A DNA stretch of 64,000 nucleotides, from NCBI GenBank assembly GCA_009760855.2, contig WPIO01000079.1:1813501-1877500 (forward strand). Reading direction: 5' to 3'. The notes below the pieces were generated by a model that saw nothing but the letters and a program-made list of their open reading frames with translations, did no database searches and was not told the origin of the DNA. This DNA is from Cristatella mucedo (lineage: Eukaryota > Bryozoa > Phylactolaemata > Cristatellidae). The position numbers were made by a program, and so were the translations under genes. Of the stretch, positions 23,101-35,174 are shown in pieces; the stretch's first letter is position 1, and every line of letters starts with the position of its first letter.

Positions 23101-24282
23101 GATACAGCGACTGTGCTGTGATACATCATTTAGTCTTACAGATCAGACTCGGACGTGATTACTTGGAATATCACATTTCTTACCAAAATCCGACAGTTGT
23201 ATCTCCGGCTGTAGCTCCACTAAGTCATAAGGACCACGTGGGTGTTACACAGGAGAGTTTTGTTTAGCACACTCACAGCCTAAGCGGCTTTCGGTACGCA
23301 TTCGGTAGCCAACGGACTTCGTCTCACGCAACAAAGAGAAAGTGGGAAGCATAGCAGAGTCAGGAGAGCAGTTGAGGTAGTGAGTAGCACGGAAGTGGCA
23401 GCTCAGGACCGCTGAAAAGAATGAGCCATAGTCGGCAGTAGGCGAGTAGTTGTCGTTGTGTAAGAATTTTGGAAGCGAGTTCCACAGTCTAGAACCTGCA
23501 GAGCTAAAGCTTCTGTCGTCAATGGTCTTTAAGCTGAGGCATGGAAAAGCTAATTTATTGTCCAGGCAGGACCTAAGGGCGCGAACCAGCTGAAACTGAT
23601 GCAGCAGTTCAGCTAGGTACGAAGGAGCCAAGCCGTGGCGGGCCTTGTGGGTCAGCGTAAAAACTTTGCTCTGGATCCGATGCTCAACCGGCAACCATCC
23701 TAGCTCTTTTAGCAAATGAGATACGTGGTCAAGCCGCTAAGACTTAAAGACTAGCCTTGCAGCCATATTCATAGTCTGCTGCAGTATCGCTTTCTTTGGC
23801 AGCTCAGCCAATAGGGAATTGCAACTATAAAGCTGAGACAGAAATAAGGAGGTAGTTAAATTTTTTACAAGCAACTGTGGGAGACCGCTCCTAATATTGG
23901 TTAGGGATCGGACGTGATGGCTAGTTGTAGAGGCAGTCTTCTGAATGAAGCTTTTAAAATTGAGGCAGTTGTCGAAAACGACACCTCAATTTTGGGAACG
24001 TATTGATGGTTGCACAATTGCATCACCTATTTGAAGAGCAAAGCCTTTTATTTCAGCCACACGCTTAGGGTGTCCTATGAGCAGCAGCTCGGTTTTATTA
24101 TCATTTACTTTCAGGAAGTTTTCTGACATCCAGGATCTAATATCGGCAAGGCAAACATTCAGTTTCTTAGTTGTGGCAGCAAATTCCGCCGGTTTGAATG
24201 ACTAAAGAAACTGAGTATCGTCAGCATAAAAGTGATATCCTATTCCACGGGCCTTAATCACTTTTCTCAGAGTTTGAGTATA
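23100..24282 (-). mobile_element. LINE family B, 3' part (RT C-terminus)
   Basis: Minus-strand translation gives GYHFYADDTQFL (RT catalytic box, about 24215-24250), ADIRSWMSENFLKVNDNKTE, LLLIGHPKRVAEIKGFALQI, then LAARLVFKS-type, LLKELGWLPVEHRIQSKVF, APSYLAELLHQF and SRLWNSLPKFLH. The last 156 codons (23245-23715) are uninterrupted; stops occur upstream. The order matches family A's RT C-terminal region, but the sequence is clearly another family. It continues 5' at 25979 after an inserted family A copy. Confidence 0.88.
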
Positions 24283-25978
24283 ATAACAATAATAAGAATA
24301 ATAAGTCACTTGATAAAGCGCCCTCAGAGAACTTAATCTCTCTCTAGGCGCTTTACATTTGCTGTAAAGTGAAATGCAATAGAATGGTAAGTAAAATCAT
24401 GCTTTAAAAACAAACGAAATGAATAATATGGTTAGGGGTGACATGCACAGGGTCAGCATGCAAATGTGGTTAGTGGCAGCATGCACAGTGTCAGCACGCA
24501 TAAGCACATCAAGGACGAATCACAGGGACCCACTAAATGCTGTCCTAAATAGGTCTGTTTTTAGGTTTCTTTTAAATGTGGTCAGGTCAGGAGATGTTCT
24601 GACGCAGGTCGGGAGGGAGTTCCAGGCTTTGGGAGCATACGAACTAAATGCACAGTCTCCAAAGGATTTAGGTTTGTATGAGGTATTTCTAGACTGTTGG
24701 ATTCCGAAAAGCGGGTGGTACGATGCTTGGCCTGATGGAGCAGTATATCTGACAGATAGGCTGGAGCCATAGAATGAAGGGACCTAAAAGTGAGCGACAA
24801 AACCTTGAATTCAATCCGTTGCCTCACTGGTAGCCAGTGCAGGTCGGCGAGAAGTGGAGTAATGTGGCAACTGCGACGCTCACGACAGACAAGCCTAGCT
24901 GCGGAGTTTTGCACCAGCTGCAATCGCCTGATCGCACATGCTTTTAGGCCAGTAAGCAGTAAGTTGCAGAAGTCGAGACGAGATGTCACGAATGCATGGA
25001 CCAACTTGGACGTGGTATCCTTATCTAAACAAGCCCTAATTTTAGCAATGTTATGAAGCTGAAAATAGGCTGATTTGACTGTGGAGCTGATGTGGTCGTC
25101 TAACGAGAGGTTGCTTTGGAATATGACACCTAGATTTCGAGCTGATGCAACTGGAGATATGCTGGCAGAGCCAATTTTGAAAGTCAGCCTTTCCAATTTC
25201 TGAATAACACTAGGTTTGCCCATAACTAGTAAGTTAGTTTTATCATCGTTTAGTTTTAGAAAATTTGCTGCCATCCATGTGCGGATGTCATCAATGCATG
25301 CATCTGTTGATTTTTGAGAATTTGAGGTGCTCGAAGGCTGGGAGGGATCAAAGCAAAGGTACAACAGAGTGTCATCCGCAAAGAAGTGAAAGCCTATATT
25401 GTGATTGGCAATCACATCACCAAAAGGCAGAGTATAAACCGTGAAATCAACCGGACCTAGCACTGAGCCCTGAGGTACTCCATATTTCAGAGGTACTTCA
25501 GATGATCTTTGTCCATTCACGTCAATACTCTGGAGTCTCCCACTGAGATAGGACCTGAGCCACTGCAGAGCAGTGCCAGTGATGATCAGGCGAGATTAGA
25601 GGCGCTCTTGAAGAACTTTGTGATCGATGGTATCAAAAGCTGCCGAAAGATCGAGCAAAACAAGCAGACACTCTACCCATGTCTGCATTCCTAAGTAGGT
25701 CGTTGTATACCCGAAGCAATGCTGACTCAGTGGAGTGATTAGCTCTAAAGCCAGACTGGAACTTACTAGCAAGTTGTGAGGTTTCGATATACGAGTTTAG
25801 CTGGTCCTCCACGACCCGTTCAGGTATCTTTGATAGGAATGGTAGAAGGGAAACTGGGCGGTAGTTGCTTAAGTTCTCTTGGTCAAGTGTAGCTTTCTTG
25901 AGAAGCGGCCTGACTACAGCTTTTTTGAAAGGTGCTGGGACATGACCTGAGGCTAAAGACATATTAATTATAAATGCA
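24283..25978 (-). mobile_element. LINE family A RT copy inserted in family B
   Basis: A 1.7-kb, 5'-truncated copy starting at the MSLASGHVPAPFKK block. It contains YRPVSLLPFLSK (RT block 1), SGFRANHSTESALLRVYNDL, a frameshifted motif A, PQGSVLGP (motif B), FHFFADDTLLYL (FADD instead of YADD), LKLNDDKTNLLVMG and the C-terminal domain. It ends with the 3' UTR, hairpin and tail. An uninterrupted 312-codon frame covers 24582-25520. TATA at 24279-24282 is repeated at 25979-25982 as the target-site duplication; across it family B reads LGPLLFCIY joined to TQTLRKV. Confidence 0.93.
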
Positions 25979-27660
25979 GAACAGCAAGGGGCCGAGTTAC
26001 GACCCTTGAGGGACTTCAGAGGTGATCGTTCTTGTGTGTGAGACCTGACCTCCACACGGCACGGATTGAACACGATCAGACAAGTACTATTTAAAGCACG
26101 CCAGTGCTTCATCTGCCAGACCGATCGTTGTTCTCAATCGTTCAAGCAGAACCCCGTGATCAATGGTGTCGAAAGCAGTAGACAGATCTAGCAGAGCTAG
26201 GGCAGTGACATTCCCGTCGTCGTTGCCACGTAGAATTTCATTGTTAGCACGCAGGAGAGCAATTTCCGTGGACTGCTGCCTCTTGAACCCTGATTGAAAT
26301 GTTTCTGACATTCCATTATTTTCAATATGTTCAACTAGCCGCTTATCAACAATGTTTTCAAGAATCTTTGATAAAAAAGGAAGAAGGTAAACGGGCCGAT
26401 AGTTTGCAAGGACCTCTGTGTCTAAACAGGCTTTTTAAGAATAGGTCTAACGATTGCCGATTTGAAGGACTTGGGGACGACCCCTCTTCCCAAAGAAGAA
26501 TTACAAATCTTGGTTATGGCAGGGTAAGTTGATCTGCTACTGAAGACCACAGAGATGAGGGTATTGGGTCTTCAGGAGACGAGCTCTTTTTGCTAGACCT
26601 TGTTAAGGCAGCCACATCGCATGCAGAAACGTCGGGGGACCTTTTAAGAAAGGTCACAGGTTGCGGAACGGCGATTGCTTTGGTCGGAAGGGGCTTAATG
26701 GAGGCACGATTGTGCACAGTTTTTTTCCGTAAAGAAGGCTGAGAATGTTTCAGCTGAGCCCTTAATATCTGGGGAGTCAGACTTCGCAGCATTGGCCAGT
26801 AAATGATTTACTGTCTTATAAATCTGTTTAGTGTCCGAATGCAGACATTCAGCTTTCTAATGAAAAAAGAAGGCCTGGTTTTTGTAAGCTTTCGGGTGTA
26901 AACTCGAAGGACGACTTTGTAATTGACTAGATCCGCATCAGACCCCGATTTCTTGAAGCGACGTTCAAGCCTGCTCTTAACCCGTTGAATCTTTAAGAGT
27001 TTCTTTGTAAATTGAAAGGAATCTCCACGACTTTGAACATGGATAGAATGAACGGGAGCATGCTTGTCAAGAGCACTCCTGAATGTCATGTTCATAGCAT
27101 CAGTGAGGGTATCGAGGCTACGGGTTGAGTCTGCGTGAAGATATAGAAAACCTGCATCACAAAAAGATTTCAAAAACTTGTCCATGCCAATGCTTTGTAA
27201 GTTAGGTCATTTGACAAGTTCGACATAACCACGTACGCACAAGGGAGCAGGAACATTAAACGAGACCGAACAATGATCCGAGAGGGTCAGTGCCACACCA
27301 CAAGGTCCGTGGGCAGGACATCTTTAGTGATCACGAGATCTAGAATGTGGCCACCGACGTGGGTGCTATGATTAACGTGTTGGGCAAAACCAAAATTCTC
27401 CACACAGTCAAGAAATGAGCGGACCTGGCTGTTGCTAGGGTAGTCAACGTGAATATTGAAGTCTCCTACAATCAGTAAAGGCCTGTAAAACACAAATATT
27501 TTAGCGAGGAACTCTGAAAACTGCTCCATAAACAAGTTTCGACAGCCAGAAGGAGGCCGGTATATCACAACAGTGAGAGGCATATACAAAGCGGACCAGT
27601 AAAGTCGTATCTGCACAGAATGCGGCATCACAACAGGTGTCCTGTTATAGATTTGAAACC
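25979..27660 (-). mobile_element. LINE family B, endonuclease and N-terminal RT part
   Basis: Minus-strand fragments in order: endonuclease C-terminal half (27287-27631: VVIYRPPSGC, LLIVGDFNIHVD, GGHILDLVIT), linker (26808-27185), SPEDPIPSSLWSS (26514-26792), RT block SKILENIVDKRL-like, then SGFKRQQSTEIALLRANNEI and ALALLDLSTAFDTIDHGVLL (motif A; 26087-26311), and RSHTQERSPLKSLKG leading to GPLLFC. Several frameshifts separate the blocks. The N-terminal half of the endonuclease is missing, so the copy is 5' truncated at about 27650. Confidence 0.88.
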
Positions 27661-28204
27661 AAAATTCAAGTTAAACAACCTACGTGCCTTCTTGATGAGA
27701 GCTAGAATTGTGCTCGAGAATGTAAGAGGAATTCAAATCAGTGTATTTGATCTACAGTATTAAATTTTATGATAATAACAGTTTCGATGGCTTTATAAGT
27801 AGGTGACTGGAACGCTAATCTCAAGGTTGAGAAATCATTTGCAGCTTGAGGTAAAATAATCTTTCAGAATTTTGTACTTTGTCGAACAGCCCCCTCTTTT
27901 GCCCTCTCTTTATCTCGTCCTCTCTTTAATGAAACTATTTAATCTTTTACTTCCAATTTGGTAGCCTTTTTACTGCTGAAATGGGAAGTTTATTTGGTGG
28001 ATAAGCAAACGCCTTTTAGGAAATGGAAAATAATGTTTAGTTTAGCCAGTTTGACCTCATAGTCTGAACCCTCATCGACTTAAATTAAAATGTATCTCCT
28101 TTTTAAGGCTACACAAAGATGAAAAATTTAGTCGAATAAGCCTCGTATAAATCTTGCATTGGAAAAATTCAAGTAAGTGAAAAAATTTTCAGCAAGATGC
28201 TGCA
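27661..28204. other. Unassigned AT-rich stretch
   Basis: No open frame, element or repeat identified. Confidence 0.3.
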
Positions 28205-28480
28205 GGCAATGCTATTATTAATAATAATCCGTTTGTATAGCGCCCTCAGAGAATCGAAGCTATTTCTAGGCATTTTAAAGATGCTTTATAGGAAGCTATA
28301 CCAAGTGATTGGTCAAACGTCAGCAAGTTGCCGGGACAGTGTACCCAGGCATATGCACAAAAAGGACAAATCACAAAGACCAACTAAATGCTATCAGTAA
28401 CAAATGTGTTTTAATCTTCTTTTATGTAGCAGCTTAACAACGAGACTGGTAACATTAGATTGGTAATCTAAGGTTTCCAA
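28205..28480 (-). mobile_element. LINE family A' solo 3' end
   Basis: TTAATAATAATCCGTTTGTATAGCGCCCTCAGAG, a diverged hairpin and a 3' UTR with AAGGACAAATCACAAAGACC. The TTTGTATAGCGCC signature is shared with 35175 and 57021 and differs from the CTTGATAAAGCGCC of family A. Confidence 0.75.
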
Positions 28481-28677
28481 TTTGCATAAAAAGAGAAGAC
28501 AGACGTGGCTCACAGACCGAAGGGCTCTCCAGTCATCCTCTTTGGATGTCTTCTCAGACTCCCTAAAGGCCAGCCCCTAAGCCGCTGTACGCTGTCTCTT
28601 CATATGTAAGCTTCATCGGACGGTTAGTCAGTGCTGAAGCAGTCTCCAAAAGGTGCTCATTTAGCCAAAGTCATGTC

Positions 28678-29513
28678 GCAATCTGTGCTTCGTGTGCATC
28701 GCCAAGGGAAAAACATGTGACTAGTGGCAGCATGCTTGATGGGATGTCTTACTGTCGCAATCTGTGCTTCGTGTGCATCGCCAAGGGAAAAACATGTGAC
28801 TAGTGGCAGCATGCTTGATGGGATGTCTTACTGTCGCAATCTGTGCTTCGTGTGCATCGCCAAGGGAAAAAAACATGTGACTAGTGGCAGCATGCTTGAT
28901 GGGATGTCTTACTGTCGCAATCTGTGCTTCGTGTGCATCGCCAAGGGAAAAACATGTGACTAGTGGCAGCATGCTTGATGGGATGTCTTACTGTCGCAAT
29001 TTGAGCTTCGTGTGCATCGCCAAGGGTAAAAAACATGTGACTAGTGGCAGCATGCTTGATGGGATGTCTTACTGTCGCAATCTGTGCTTCGTGTGCATCG
29101 CCAAGGGAAAAACATGTGACTAGTGGCAGCATGCTTGATGGGATGTCTTACTGTCGCAATCTGTGCTTCGTGTGCATCGCCAAGGGAAAAACATGTGACT
29201 AGTGGCAGCATGCTTGATGGGATGTCTTACTGTCGCAATTTGAGCTTCGTGTGCATCGCCAAGGGAAAAACATGTGACTAGTGGCAGCATGCTTGATGGG
29301 ATGTCTTACTGTCGCAATCTGTGCTTCGTGTGCATCGCCAAGGGAAAAAAACATGTGACTAGTGGCAGCATGCTTGATGGGATGTCTTACTGTCGCAATC
29401 TGTGCTTCGTGTGCATCGCCAAGGGAAAAACATGTGACTAGTGGCAGCATGCTTGATGGGATGTCTTACTGTCGCAATCTGTGCTTCGTGTGCATCGCCA
29501 ACGGAAAAACATG
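28678..29513. repeat. 79-bp minisatellite, about 10.5 copies
   Basis: Unit starts lie at 28678, 28757, 28836, 28917, 28996, 29077, 29156, 29235, 29314, 29395 and 29474 (partial). Spacing is 79 bp, or 81 bp where an A-run gains two bases. Units are nearly identical; shared variants are ATTTGAGC (units 5 and 8) and a longer A-run (units 3 and 9). The unit length is not a multiple of three, so the 79-83 aa frames on both strands are repeat artefacts. The block ATGTGACTAGTGGCAGCATG resembles the LINE A 3' UTR. Confidence 0.97.
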
Positions 29514-29519
29514 AAGAGT

Positions 29520-30379
29520 GATGAGCGAGCAAAAAGGATTTTTTTTAAATTTTAGCTAGATGAGTATCACCTGGATAGAGACGTGGCACTGCAAGTGATT
29601 TTAATTATTATTTTAAATTGTTATTTTAACTAAAGTCCTATAATTACGGGTATGAGGCCAAAAACAAAATGCATGAGGCAGGTGCCTCAACAAGCCAAAA
29701 TGCCTGGGGTGCAGATTCGGTTTTCTCGTGGTGTAGAAAAGCGATTTATTATTCCTAAAACAATCGCTGCATATTTTAGCATATGAATGTAAAGTTAGGG
29801 CCGTTGAAGTTCTTCGAACGCGGTGACTAGTTGTCGCCACTGCAATAGCCGAAAGCGTTTGACATACATCAGGAGTTTGATGGGTTGAGGTGACTACTTC
29901 CAAGCGATGATTGGAGCGTTAGCAGCACCTCTATTCTGTAAAAACACTCTTACAATATGGCTAACATAAGAATGCATGCATGCATGCATGCATTGACCTA
30001 AAATCTAGAATATATGCTAGGTGTTCTCTGATTATATGATGCTTTCCGACCACTGGCTGGCCAAAACATGCCGCTGACCCAGCATCAGCCGTAGCTGCAC
30101 GACTACCAGGCTCGAGCACGGCGATGCGGGTAAGGGATACATTGTCGAAGCAGGCAATTCGCCTACTGCTTGCTAGTTGAATAGCCGGTAAGGTTCAAAT
30201 AGTGGTAAAACAATTAACTGCTGAATCGAACGACCGATGCAGTTATTTATAATACTTTACTGAGCTGGAGAGCGTTTTTCCTCGCTACTTCATTTTAAAT
30301 TTTTTACAACGGAACCAGCGGCGAATAAAGCTTAGTAAAGCCTGGCATAATGGACTCGCTTTCTCCATTTCCCTACGGC
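29520..30379. other. Unassigned; short (GCAT)n at about 29970-29994
   Basis: ATGCATGCATGC tetranucleotide repeat, self-complementary. Otherwise no supported feature. Confidence 0.45.
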
Positions 30380-30665
30380 AGTATTGCGGGAGCTCGAGGG
30401 CGCGCGATGGCGGCGCGACGAAGAGCGAAGCGCCCCACAAGCGAGTCGTTGCGTTGTCGACGACGGCTGTATTATACGATATAGCGGCCGTCGTGCGTGC
30501 TGCTCCGCAGCACGTGGTTTTAAGAGAGAGAAGAGACTGGATAGCGTGCGTACAGTCCGACGCGCAGGCAGAAAGTGAATTGGGCGGCAAGGAACGCGTC
30601 ACGTGCCGACAAGGAGCGTTCCCGTTGGGCGGACGGAGCTTCGGCTGGGGCGGGTGACGGCGATG
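30380..30665 (+). promoter_or_regulatory. CpG-rich island, candidate promoter
   Basis: A sharply bounded block rich in G+C and CpG in an AT-rich setting, containing CACGTG-type E-boxes (30510, 30602) and a GGGGCGGGTGACG GC-box at about 30648. Three overlapping open frames on both strands arise from the low stop frequency and are not recognisable as proteins. It could be an unmethylated CpG-island promoter or a first exon. No transcription start can be fixed and strand is arbitrary. Confidence 0.35.
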
Positions 30666-30669
30666 ACAC

Positions 30670-31485
30670 GCCTACAGTATGTTTTCTCTACTGGGTAGCA
30701 AGGTTGTGGTTCAACTTAGTTTTTTCATCTCCACGCGGTCTAATACGGGAAAGAAAGAGCCTTTAATGAACTTGCAAATGCTGCTCATTTTACCACAGAG
30801 TCAGCTGACAGCTTTATCATTTGCGCAACCTTAAGGGCTAGTTAAGGGCTAGTTGAAACGAGTGCTCGACTAGCATTAGCGTCTGAATGCGTACAGTAGT
30901 TATACTGCACCTGCCGAGAGGCATGGTTCTTTAAGGGTGCTCGGCAAGCAAGTTACTATTCTAAGCACAATGATTGTGATAGTTATCCTAGCAGGATTTA
31001 TTGACTAACATGCATGCAGCTTCAAGCATGCATTATATACAGGCAGCGGCAAAATATTTTTCACCATGGTTACAATTGGCATTGACTGCATATATAAAAA
31101 AACAGTCTATTATCCTTCAGTGTGCATTTCTTTTCATTTGTTTCTGGCTCAGACTGTGTGTCACTACTACTATCAATTGAAATAACCGACTTTCCAGTCA
31201 CGCCAAGTTATAAGGAAGTGGTCTAGTTCTATTAAAGGGCTTTCAAGTTTTTTTCCTGTAAATTCAGCATAATTGAGCATAACAGAAAGTGTCTAATGCT
31301 ACTCTTTACCTTACAATGTATCGCCGAGGAAGTGATCTCACTGTTTTTAAGCTATGGCAGAGCCAAAAAATAAATTGGCTTGCTGGCGAACGTGAAATCG
31401 CATTATTAATCTCTACGTACGTATTTATGCATGTACTAACGCCTTCTGTAAATCCGCAAAGAATTAAAGATTAAGAGAGCTTTAC
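30670..31485. other. Unassigned stretch
   Basis: No recognisable element. GGGCTAGTTAAGGGCTAGTT at about 30836-30855 is a short tandem duplication. Confidence 0.3.
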
Positions 31486-31489
31486 GCGG

Positions 31490-31640
31490 GAGAGTTTTTT
31501 CAGAACCCTTAAAGCCCAAACGGCTTTCTGTAGGCATTTTGTAGCTAAGAGACTTCATCTCGCATTACAATGAGATAGTGAGAAGCATCGCAGAGTCAGG
31601 GGAGCAGCTGAGAGCAGTTGAGTAGCGCGCAAGTAGTGCG
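31490..31640 (-). mobile_element. LINE family B 3' UTR fragment
   Basis: GGGAGAGTTTTTTCAGA, AAACGGCTTTCTGTAGGCAT and CTTCATCTCGCATTACAATG align with the family B 3' UTR at 23248-23400 in the same orientation. Confidence 0.75.
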
Positions 31641-31868
31641 CCGGCGTGGCATCGTAGATATGCCGGTTCGCCCCCTACCAGGCTCAAACCACAGTGCCTA
31701 GCTGATAGCCATGCTGCGCCCACTAGCCCATTTAGCACTGTAGCCTGGCCGTATTGGCTTACTGAGCGAGATTTTATCGCCAAGGAATCAGGCGGGTCGT
31801 GTGACCCAACTCGGACACTGGAATGATTGATTCTTGCTTGTGCACCGGCCTGTGTGCCCGCTATCCGC

Positions 31869-31875
31869 TCTCTCA

Positions 31876-31972
<97 letters not shown>

Positions 31973-31977
31973 TCTAT
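31869..31977. repeat. (CT)n microsatellite
   Basis: About 105 bp of CT dinucleotide with terminal TATCTCTC variants. Open frames through it are artefacts. Confidence 0.97.
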
Positions 31978-32174
31978 CGCCCTCCCTCTGAATCTCTTTC
32001 TCACTTCACATCTCACGCTCCGTAGCAGCGTTGCCAACGGCTACAACAATTGTCATATGCTCGCCCGCCTACGTCGTTAGAGCTCTCAGTTCCCCTGCGG
32101 TCGACTAGTTGATCATTCTGCTTTGTCACGCCACCGCACGTGAGCACCCACAGTACCTGATAAAGACGGCTGGA

Positions 32175-33150
32175 AAGCTTGTGCCGCAGTCGTCAGCAGG
32201 AGAGTAGATGTTGTAGCATAAGAATTGTGGAAGTGAGTTCCAAAGTCTTGGACCGGCACTACTCTCCTGCTGTCGGCTATGGCTCATCCTTTTCAGCGAT
32301 ACTGAGCTGCTACTCTTCCATGCTACTCACTACCGCAACTGCTCTCCTGGCTCTGACATGCTTCCCACTTTCTCTTTGTTACGTGAGATGAAGTCTGTTG
32401 GCTACCGAATGCGCACCGAAAGCCGCTTAGGCTGTGAGTACGCTGTATGAAACTCTCCTGCGTAGCACCCACATAGTCTGTATAGCTTTGTGGAGTTACA
32501 GGAAAAGATACATTGCATTACACTCAATAAGACCAACGCATTATTTTGCCCAAATAATGAAAAAAACAGATAATGTACTGTCCGTAGAGAACGCGAAAGT
32601 ACAAGGAGGCTGAAACTAGTGCAGTAGTTCAGCTCGTAATGAATGGGCCAAGCCGCGTTAGCGGGCCTTGCGAGTCAGCATAGGAAAATGACACTCTGCA
32701 TTCGTTGATCAACCGGCAGCCAACCTATCTCTTTCAATAAAGGTCACCTGGTCAAACGTCTGCGATTGGCATTTTTTTACTGATCTAGCGGCTATATTCA
32801 TCCCCTGCTGCAGTAGACTTTTTTGGTAGCCCAGCTTAAATGAAACTTTAATATTCAAGCTGAGGCAAAACCAGAGAACTAGTTTAAAAATGTTCGCAAG
32901 CTAGCGTGGTAGAAAGTTCTTAATATTAGAAACGAATCGAACGCGGCAGAAAGCTTTGGAATCAGTGCGATTCATGCAACTTTCCAAATTTAGGCAGTTG
33001 TCAAAGACGTCACCTAAATTCCGTTCACACGGTGACGGTTGTACAGTGGCGCCACCGAATAAAAGAGCCGAGCGTTGTAGTCAAGGCACACACTTGGAAT
33101 GTCTTATCAGTAGCAGGTCCATTTTACCGTCGTCAAGTTTTGAGAAGACA
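32175..33150. mobile_element. LINE family B, rearranged (inverted) copy
   Basis: 32175-32262 reads as family B on the minus strand. From 32263 the same region begins again on the plus strand (SPAVGYGSSFSAILSCY, LTCFPLSLCYVR) and continues to the 3' end near 32505. From about 32605 to 33150 minus-strand family B continues (APSYL-, LGWLPV-like, then the LKVND/GHPKR region). The head-to-head junction at 32262/32263 is an inversion within or between copies, as in twin-primed LINE insertions. All frames are damaged. Confidence 0.7.
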
Positions 33151-33159
33151 TCCGAGACG

Positions 33160-33985
33160 ACGTATATGTATCGCATCGCAACGCGCGAACACTCGATCGA
33201 CTCGATTTCATCATCGTAGTAATTCGCTCACGGGGTTCTTCGTTGCAATTCTCCAGCAAATAAATGGTCCTTCAAGCTATTGCGCTAGAACAGACATTCC
33301 GTCCGGAGGTCAGGACACTCAACTTTGGAGGTCACGACCGGAGGTCAGCTGAGCTGGCATCTTGGCATTCGACGAGGCGTCGCAGCTTGGACGATAGGCG
33401 GCAACCTCTGCTTACGACGTCATCAAGACGTCAGAATTGAGCAGCGCGCATGCGAGTTTGGGAGGGCGTTGCAGTAGCAGAAGCAGAGCTCCGGTATTCC
33501 AGCCTACGTCCTTTGCTGCTATGTGCTGTACTGGAATAGATGGCTGCTATGCGCCTATCCTATACGTTGCGCTCATCACCGGCCGGCGGCTCAGCATTTT
33601 ACCTGGACCTCACATCTTTTGCTAAATGTTTTGAAAAGCTCATTCAGAATTTCTAAATCCGGAGAGTTTAACATGTGCTTTGGGTTATTCATTCTCAGCG
33701 AAATCCACTTTGGAAACGTTACCGCAGACAGATTAGTCTCTGATGCAAAAGATAATGCGTGTGGCCGGCGTCTGAAAGTCTGCTGTTGCAATAGCTGTTA
33801 AGTTAATGCGGATTAGGCTAATCGCTGAATCTACATCTACTTCCTTAAATAAAATGCATTAAAACCATTTCTTGTTTGAAAATCACAATCAAGTGCCTGG
33901 AATACGTGGCTACGACACAGAGTTTTCAAATACGACTGAACTTGGCGAAACGTAGAATATTAACTACGTACCTGTTTATTACAGC
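33160..33985. other. Unassigned; moderately GC-rich to 33600
   Basis: Several overlapping short frames without recognisable domains. Confidence 0.3.
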
Positions 33986-33989
33986 ATTT

Positions 33990-34165
33990 GGTGGGTTTTT
34001 TGTTAATCTTTCTTCGTATGCGAATACCTGCTTACACTACGCTTGCTGCTTGTAGTTGTTACCGCCAAACATTTGGTAATGCTTCCTATGCAGCATCTGT
34101 CAAGTGCCTAGACAAAAAATTAGTTCTCCGAGGGCGCTGTGTGAGTGTATTATAATTATTATCAA
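33990..34165 (+). mobile_element. LINE family A/A' solo 3' end
   Basis: GCATTTGGTGGGTTTTTTGT aligns with the end of the ORF (AFSG). It is followed by a diverged 3' UTR and GTGCCTAGACAAAAAATTAG...CCGAGGGCGCT with an ATTATAATTATTATC tail. Confidence 0.75.
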
Positions 34166-34169
34166 TATA

Positions 34170-35170
34170 ACGTACTTGTGAACCGGCAGCCTGCATGATT
34201 AGTTAGATCACGACCTCTGATATATTATTCACGGTTTCTGTATTATAGCGTTATGGAAACCTTTATAAGAGAAGCAAGCTATGGTAAGGCATCATTAAAC
34301 CTCGAGATATACAATATTGAGACAGTAGAGTTTTAGGCTCCGAGCTAGATAGAACTTGAGCTGCTATAGGCTTTGATTCAGACGGCATTTTCACCCAAGG
34401 TGGTTCACTGGTCAGTAGTTAATGGTGCTCTGGCAACGAGTCGTTGTACGCTTTAGATAGTGCGAGCCGCCTGTCGCAGACCGTCAAATATCGAATATAT
34501 CTCAAGCTAGGGTCACCTGCCACTGCTGCTCCGCGCCTCGCTACCACTCTCAGTCTAACTTTCAGCATCGGCGCTGCTCCTAAAAGTATTCAGCATAAGG
34601 CTCGGAATCACAGAGGCCGATACGAAAGTGCGTCACTTGCAGGCAATGCGTATCTTGTGTCGGCGCGTGACTAGTGCCATCGCGAGTGCTGGGTTATTGC
34701 CCAGTTTCGCCCAACCGCGGGAAATCGCTACACCCAGTATGTAGCACTCACTGCTAGCGCTGGTTTACGTAGGTGAAAGTTGTACAACTGGGATGGTTTT
34801 TCCGAAAGGGCAACGATCAACGCTCGCTCGCACCAAATACTTTGTTCTGGCCGCTGTGTGCTGTGTTTTGCAAGCTGCGTGTCTGTAAGAGATGATGAAG
34901 TATGGCTACTACTCTACTTTGTACACCGATGCTCGCACAACTAATTACATCGAGTAAGTTGAAAGAGAGTAACGAAGGCTGTAACGTTAGTGCTGGTACT
35001 CTTTTTTATATTCTCTCGGAATACTGAGTTTGTTGCGAGGCATTTCGAATCTGCTAGGAAATAAAGCCGTTTGGTAAATAACGTTAACCAACAACATCAA
35101 CCGGATATATTATTTGGGAGTCTGAGAGAATGTACAGAAAGATGGCACGTGGTTTTAACCCGGCTTGCAC
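34170..35170. other. Unassigned stretch
   Basis: No supported gene. A 76-codon plus frame (34444-34674) has no recognisable motif. Confidence 0.3.
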
Positions 35171-35174
35171 TCTA

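Noticed and set aside
28721-29450. Repeated 79-83 aa frames with identical peptides on both strands
   Set aside because: They arise from the 79-bp minisatellite; the unit is not a multiple of three and both strands are equally open.
28678-29513. CRISPR array
   Set aside because: Whole 79-bp units are repeated with no variable spacers, in a eukaryotic setting.
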